In this document: in pieces, positions 30,286 through 34,662 of the stretch | Layout of the letters: every line of letters begins with the position of its first letter | Numbering within the stretch: the first letter of the stretch is position 1 | Assembly: GCA_033557675.1 (NCBI GenBank) | Contig: JAWQRM010000052.1 | Location: forward strand, 1 to 34,662 | Reading direction: 5' to 3' | From: Coptodactyla brooksi | Lineage: Eukaryota; Arthropoda; Insecta; Coleoptera; Scarabaeidae | Length of the DNA stretch: 34,662 nt | Notes under the pieces: generated by a model | Databases searched by the model: none | What the model was told of the DNA's origin: nothing | What the model saw: only the letters and a program-made list of their open reading frames with translations | Program-made: the position numbers and the translations under genes

Positions 30286-31085
30286 CATTGGTTCCCAAAG
30301 TGATTCTTACGGACTTCCAGGGACTTCCTGCCTTGTGACTACTGAGGGTGTCTGTGGCAAATTAAAATCAATTTGGGGCTGCGAGGACAACATTATAATA
30401 AAAGTAAAATATAATATGATAATTGTACTAAAGTAAATACAATTACGAATGTGATCCATTTTCATTATTATTAAAGGTAAAATAAATAGCAATCAGTAAA
30501 TTAGTGGCGATTTTTATGTCCTGAGTAAATTAAGTTCCTTAAAGTTCATTTATAAAACAATTTTATTATATAATATTTATCAATACTATATCTTGAAATA
30601 TTTGAAAACACCTTCACTGCGACATGAAATATCTTCATGAGATGAAGATAGACTGCGTGTTTCTTATATTTCTTTACTGAAAGACGTACACCACTGGTGA
30701 AGAGGTTATTCTACCAGCTGTAAGTGAGGTAATACGCATGGTGCTATACAAGCCAGCTTTTGATATAAGATGAATTTCACTTTCTGAGTAATAATAGAAT
30801 ACAAAGGATTGACGAAAATGGTACATAGAAAATTATTTATGCGAGTGTTTAAAAATATCTGAATTCTCTATATAGCTTGACAAGTCAATTTGACTTTGAG
30901 ATTTGTAAAAGAAGAAAAAATTTGCCAAAAATTGGCAAATTATATACGAACGGTGAAACACTACTTAATGAATTAAATTTTTGAATATAAAAGCTATGCC
31001 CTTAAATAATATCCTCTCCATTGCTACTGATGGTGCTTCAGCAATTCTAGAACGACACCAAGGCTCTCTGGCAACAAACTATACT
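30286..31085 (+). pseudogene. hAT-family element with degenerate transposase
   Basis: The left terminus CATTGGTTCCCAAAGTG fits hAT ends, and 30286-30530 matches the inverted copies at 12417-12650 and 5338-5445. Coding blocks follow: KTYTTGEEVILPAVSEVIRM (30680-30740), ISLSE, then IATDGASAILERHQGSLATN (31018-31077). The last is the TDGA.A..G block with the second catalytic Asp of hAT transposases. Many stops and deletions; the C-terminal dimerisation domain is absent. Confidence 0.65.
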
Positions 31086-31119
31086 GAATGCATTATGTGT
31101 CATTCCAACAAAACCCTAA

Positions 31120-31460
31120 TGGGATGTATAATCCCAATAAATTAGAAACAATATATTTAATATATTAAACCAGTACATTTTCATGATTATGAATTACATA
31201 CGGTTGCGGTTCGACGTATGAAACCGAAATCCTATGAAGCTCATGTCTACTTAAAATTGTTTGGGTGGGTAGGATTTATCACAATATAATTCAGATTTGT
31301 CTTCCCTTTTGGGGTTTGACCATATATATATATATATATATATATGTATAGGTCTGACTCTCTCACAGGGTTGTCAATCTTTTAAAACAAAATTGCTCAA
31401 TAATTTTTGTTATTACCTCGAAAACATTTACTTTTACATAGTTACTTAGTAGAACCTATT
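31120..31460 (-). pseudogene. Ghost ZNF paralog: 3' flank joined to 5' flank, gene body deleted
   Basis: 31125-31200 (GTATAATCCCAATA, then TTAATATATTAAACCAGTAC) aligns with the 3' flanks of ZNF-1/2 (8486-8550, 15082-15150). Next to it, 31235-31300 (CTCATGTCTACTTAAAATTG, ATTTGTCTTCCC) resembles the sequence just upstream of the ZNF-3 and ZNF-1 starts. 31365-31460 (GGTTGTCAATCTTTTAAAAC, CGAAAACATTTACTTTTACA) aligns with the upstream block at 11523-11610 and 18569-18650. Order and orientation fit a minus-strand gene. No exon sequence remains between them. Confidence 0.5.
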
Positions 31461-31797
31461 CTCAGAAGACAAATACGAATTATAAATATGTAGCGTACAT
31501 ATTTGCTTTTATTTTATCCGTTGTGTGTGGATTTGGAGTAAGATAAATTGTGCTAGATTGGCAACACTACAATAATACATCCTTTTATCATAACCTAAAT
31601 TTATTTCATAAATGTCAATGTGAATTCTGTGTGGGCATAAGAACAAAACGTAAAATGCAATTTTGGAAACAAAACGTTTCTTCCTAAACTTTGCTAAGTA
31701 AGGTAAGTCAAATAAGAATTATGTTCTCCGCAAGAGGTAAATTAATTAATTCTAGTGGATTTTGTAAGAACAAATTAAGTTATACATAATGTTTACA
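31461..31797 (+). promoter_or_regulatory. 5' flank of ZNF-4
   Basis: Contains TTGGCAACACT at 31558-31568, about 230 bp above the start codon. It resembles the insect core-promoter motif bound by M1BP-type factors, though the match is to a generalised form. No TATA box is obvious. With the ghost gene on the other side, this may once have been a bidirectional promoter. Confidence 0.35.
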
Positions 31798-34662
31798 ATG
31801 GCTAATTGTGCAATAGATAGCAAGCCGGAATGCACCACTACTAGGGAATATGGAAAAGAAACTGTAGAGGATGTGTCGCCGTTTTACGAGGAAATAACCA
31901 TTATGAAAACTGAAGTAATCGAGGAGTTTTACGATTATCAAAAGCTAGATTATATGGAATTTGTAGAAGTCAAAGAAGAGGTAGATATACGTTAGAGTAT
32001 TTTTTACCTTCTGAGAGCAAACAGTTTGAACCTTCGGATGTTAAGCAATTTCCAAGCAGGGATCCTGGTAAGTGAATGATAGGAAATGATACATGATAGG
32101 AAAGCTGAAAACACGATAGGATAGGAAGAATTACAAAAAGGGCAGACATTACTGGACGCTATGCTGTGTTTATTTGAACAAAAGTGAATGTCTTATTATA
32201 CTTATATTATATATATATATATATATACTTATATTTATTATATTATATTATAATTATATCATATAATATATATTATAATTATACAGGGTTATTCACACTA
32301 TATGACACAGAATACGGTGGCCAAAATGTTTCACTTCCAAAAAGTTTCACTTTTGGGATACACGGGTGTTTATTATGGTTACTTTTTAAAATTATTTTTA
32401 TATCATACAAGATGTCCCAAAAGCCCTTAAAGTATCAAAGTTGTGCTTTTTTAAATGGAACCCCCTATTTATTATTGCATTTTTGGATTCTCTAATCAAA
32501 ATAAGTGTCTGTTTTAATAAGGTTTGTAGTACCTAAACCTTAAGGTTTTTTGGAATTTGAATTTTATCAAAATCTAACCTAATTTTCATGTTTCAAATAC
32601 TTAAAAAGTATTTAAGTTATGTAAGCAAAATTTACAGTGTGAAATGTAACAATAGATCATATTTTTTATTTCAATCATAATAAACTTGCCATCTTATACA
32701 GGACGTCAAGCAAGTATTTCAAGAATTCTTAAAAAACACAGATTTCATTGTTGTAAAATTCAGATTTGAAAAGAACTTTATGGAAATGATGTGGACACCC
32801 GCCACATTTTGATGCCATATTTAGTTGGTTTAGTTGAAATGTATTGAGTGAATTTTGTGTTGTTTCCTTATTTTCAATAAGGAAACAACTGCTCATAAAC
32901 TGTCATGTATTCTGTTGAAACATTAGTAACCTCAAGTTATCATTTAATATTTGTAAGTTCCAATACTGGAGCTACTCCATTATTTGATCGAATCTGGTGG
33001 CATCGTCATCGAAGGCCTATAAATCCCAATATTAGTTTGTTATGGTGATAAGACATAGTTGCAGGATACAACAGATATTTGCTTTCCAAAGTTCCGGTAT
33101 ATGTTCACTATTGGAATGATGAACACCAGCCGTATCCCTAAGAAAGCTTCAAATTATTTTATGGTAAAATTTTTCCACAGTTTTGATTTCTTTGTTGGAT
33201 TTTGAGAATTGTGTTTGCTGGATAATTGGTGTGGGAGTGTGTTTGTTGGAGTACGGTTATACGTATCTTTGCCCGTTGTTATTAACTCTCTTTCAACAAC
33301 ACCACAATTGTTTATTTTATTAATTTATTACAATATAAAATGCATCACTAAATGTACAAAAATAGCTCTATTGCCGATACCACACTAAACAGCAGGAACA
33401 CATGTTCAAATCTTTGAAAAATACCTTCAACACTATGTAAGTATTTATACTTACTAAGGGGTTTACGTATTTATGCATCGTCTTGAGTCACAGACATTTA
33501 AAGCATAAAAATAGAAAAAGAATGGGCACTTTTCATAAACAAGGGTTAATGCAGTATCAGTATATTATGGGTTAAAAGTTTCTTGATCTTTGATTGACGA
33601 GCACAATTTTTTTACCTATAGTCGACATGTTTCGGCTTATCACTATTTTCGAGACTGGTGTATGTGGTATTGTTTTCTCTTATATATAATGGATTATCGT
33701 TTTATTGTATGCGTTTAATTGGCTGAAATATAGGACAGGAATTTTTAGGTTTTCTCTGAATATTTATAGGTTTTCGTGAATATTGAATTTTTTCAGGGTT
33801 GAGGAATTTTGGAACGTTTGGCTTAGTAACAAAGTTTGGACAATGCCACCACCACACCATAACCGAACAGTTAGCAAAATGCATTTTGCTGGGAGCGCTT
33901 CTGATAATGCCGATGTGGTTGGCGAAACATGCATCAAGCATGTGTTTTGCTTTTCCCTAAAATTATTATGATTTGGGAAATTCTGCTCAAATCATAAAAT
34001 TGGAATCATGCTTGTTTTTTATATAGGATCGAAATCATGCTTGTTATGTATTCTTTGTGTCTATCACTGAACTTTCTTCCCATCTCTCCGATGCATTACA
34101 TTTCACATGTTCCACACTTGATTTTATACATTCCAGATTGTTCCATTGTCTTGGCTGTGTTGCGTGTTTTATGCTGTGTGCAGTCCGGAATGCAATGTTT
34201 ATGTCCTGTTTCCTGAATATTTTTGTTATGCAGTGAATGTAGGGTCCTGTGTACGTGAATGTAGTTCGTTGTGTTTCGTTTTTGATTACTGTTATTTTTT
34301 TTTTGAATATTTTACTTCCTCTGTATATAAGTAGAAGCAATAAAAAACATACCAGTCTTGAAAATAGTGATAACACTGAAACATGCCGACTACGATTAAA
34401 AAACAATACTCGTCAATCAGGCATCAAAGTACATCGAACTCACAATAAATATTCAGGTAAACACCTGGATACACATTTTATATATATCCCCAGGCATCAA
34501 GAGACATCATATCCATAATGTGTAAGATGAAGCAAGGAAGAAAACATATGTATAAGCATTCTTTGTTTTACAGGTGTGGAGAATTGTGAAATTGAAGAGA
34601 AGGAACTTGCCAAAAATAAGTACGAATGTAATGGACATGGTTTAGAATTCAAGGAAGAAAAG
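31798..34662 (+). CDS. ZNF-4: fourth paralog, opposite strand, partial at window edge
   Basis: Exon 1 is 31798-32067 and exon 2 begins at 34574 and runs off the window. Exon 1 encodes MANCAIDSKPECTTTREYGK, then FYEEITIMKTEVIEEFYDYQ and FVEVKEEVD. After that the frame hits TAG at 31993. Two bases later the paralog pattern resumes in another frame (LEYFLPSES...FPSRDP) and reaches the phase-1 donor CCTG/GTAAGTG. Exon 1 is 270 nt where 268 would keep the frame, so a 2-bp insertion is the simplest reading. This makes it a probable pseudogene, unless the shift is a sequencing error. The finger array lies beyond the window. Confidence 0.7.
32283..33180 (+). pseudogene. Tc1/mariner-like transposase remnant in ZNF-4 intron
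   Basis: TATACAGGGTTATTCACACT at 32281 has the look of a terminal repeat of this superfamily next to TA-rich DNA. From 32702 the plus strand reads RQASISRILKKHRFHCCKIQ and KELYGNDVDTR, matching the helix region (SI.RILKKH.FHPYK...Q.L...D..R) of the family at 7380-8110. VPVYVHYWNDEHQPYP near 33090 fits the later NR..VHYW block. Very degenerate; the link between the terminal repeat and the coding remnant is inferred. Confidence 0.45.
32859..32889. repeat. Perfect 14-bp hairpin
   Basis: GTTGTTTCCTTATT (32859-32872) and AATAAGGAAACAAC (32876-32889) around TTC, inside the mariner-like remnant. Probably fortuitous, or a small inverted duplication. Confidence 0.6.
33591..34419 (-). mobile_element. 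Penelope-like fragment bounded by inverted pseudo-LTR pieces
   Basis: 33591-33660 (TGATTGACGAGCACAA, then GTCGACATGTTTCGGCTTAT and CACTATTTTCGAGACTGGT) recurs inverted at 34351-34419 (ACCAGTCTTGAAAATAGTGA then ACTGAAACATGCCGAC). The GAAACATG-type box and this layout resemble Penelope pseudo-LTRs. Between them the minus strand 34280-34130 reads TFTYTGPYIHCITKIFRKQD then INIAFRTAHSIKHAT, like the segment between the RT and the GIY-YIG domain. The nuclease core itself is absent. Confidence 0.5.
34574..34662 (+). CDS. ZNF-4 exon 2 (partial): C2HC finger start
   Basis: The acceptor TTTTACAG joins in phase 1 to exon 1 and gives GVENCEIEEKELAKNKYECN then GHGLEFKEEK to the window edge. It is clearly homologous to exon 2 of the other genes (VENCEFEENEFVENKYICHV). 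The second zinc-binding Cys is changed: CNGHG here versus CNAC, CHVC and CDSC in the others. Confidence 0.75.

Larger units (their letters stand above)
32068..34573 (+). other. ZNF-4 intron 1, filled with transposon fragments
   Basis: Donor GTAAGTGAATG and acceptor TTTGTTTTACAG. At 2506 nt it is much longer than intron 1 of ZNF-1, -2 and -3 (385-881 nt). It contains TA-rich DNA (32200-32280), a mariner-like remnant and Penelope-like sequence. Confidence 0.65.

Noticed and set aside
32184..32495. 103-codon plus-strand ORF rich in Tyr and Ile
   Set aside because: The first third is translation of TA-rich simple sequence, and the rest has no recognisable similarity.
33702..33941. 79-codon minus-strand ORF with VMVWWWHC
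   Set aside because: It recalls the VMVWG block of Tc1 transposases, but neither flanking residues nor other blocks support it, and it lies within Penelope-like flanks.

Overview
This is an AT-rich piece of an insect-type nuclear genome (a beetle or another holometabolous insect is plausible, but the sequence does not settle it). The evidence is spliced genes with canonical GT/AG introns and conserved phases, (TA)n microsatellites, and a dense, decayed eukaryotic transposon load: piggyBac, Tigger/pogo, Tc1/mariner-like, hAT, a MULE-like element with a Ulp1 module, Penelope-like elements and non-LTR retrotransposons. No operons, bacterial genes, rRNA or tRNA genes were recognised.

The host genes are a cluster of paralogous zinc-finger genes. 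Three complete genes lie on the minus strand (ZNF-1, 8739-11308; ZNF-2, 15310-18379; ZNF-3, 24145-26693). A fourth starts on the plus strand at 31798 and runs off the right edge. The complete genes share one design: exon 1 encodes an acidic N-terminus with VKEE/IKEE motifs, exon 2 (162 nt) encodes one C2HC finger, exon 3 (91 nt) encodes a second C2HC finger, and exon 4 encodes a long C2H2 array. Intron phases are 1, 1 and 2 in all three, and the joined frames are open (682, 682 and 578 residues). In the array, classical fingers alternate with a linker carrying four invariant cysteines (C-x4-C-x-C-x11/12-C), a possible extra metal site.

ZNF-1 and ZNF-2 sit in a tandem duplication: about 3330-11740 matches about 11855-18790, including their 3' flanks and several transposon remnants, so those insertions predate the duplication. 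ZNF-3 is more diverged, has 8 instead of 12 fingers and a different C-terminus. Upstream of gene 4, 31120-31460 joins sequence resembling the 3' flank of ZNF-1/2 directly to sequence resembling their 5' flank, which looks like a minus-strand paralog whose body was deleted.

Layout: 1-1454 piggyBac (minus); 1500-2925 Tigger (plus); 3330-11740 duplication unit 1 (Penelope, hAT, RT and mariner-like debris, then ZNF-1); 11855-18790 unit 2 (same debris in reduced form, then ZNF-2); 18790-20480 spacer, diverged repeats and a 650-bp foldback element; 20490-22750 5'-truncated LINE with RT and RNase H; 22750-24144 spacer; 24145-26693 ZNF-3; 27236-27602 inverted-repeat element; 27860-29804 MULE-like transposase plus Ulp1-like and PHD-like remnants; 29830-30170 LINE ORF1-like; 30286-31085 hAT; 31120-31460 ghost paralog; 31798-34662 gene 4 exons 1 and 2, with a 2.5-kb intron holding mariner-like and Penelope-like fragments.

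The zinc-finger proteins are presumably nuclear DNA-binding regulators. That role is inferred from the family; nothing here identifies their targets.
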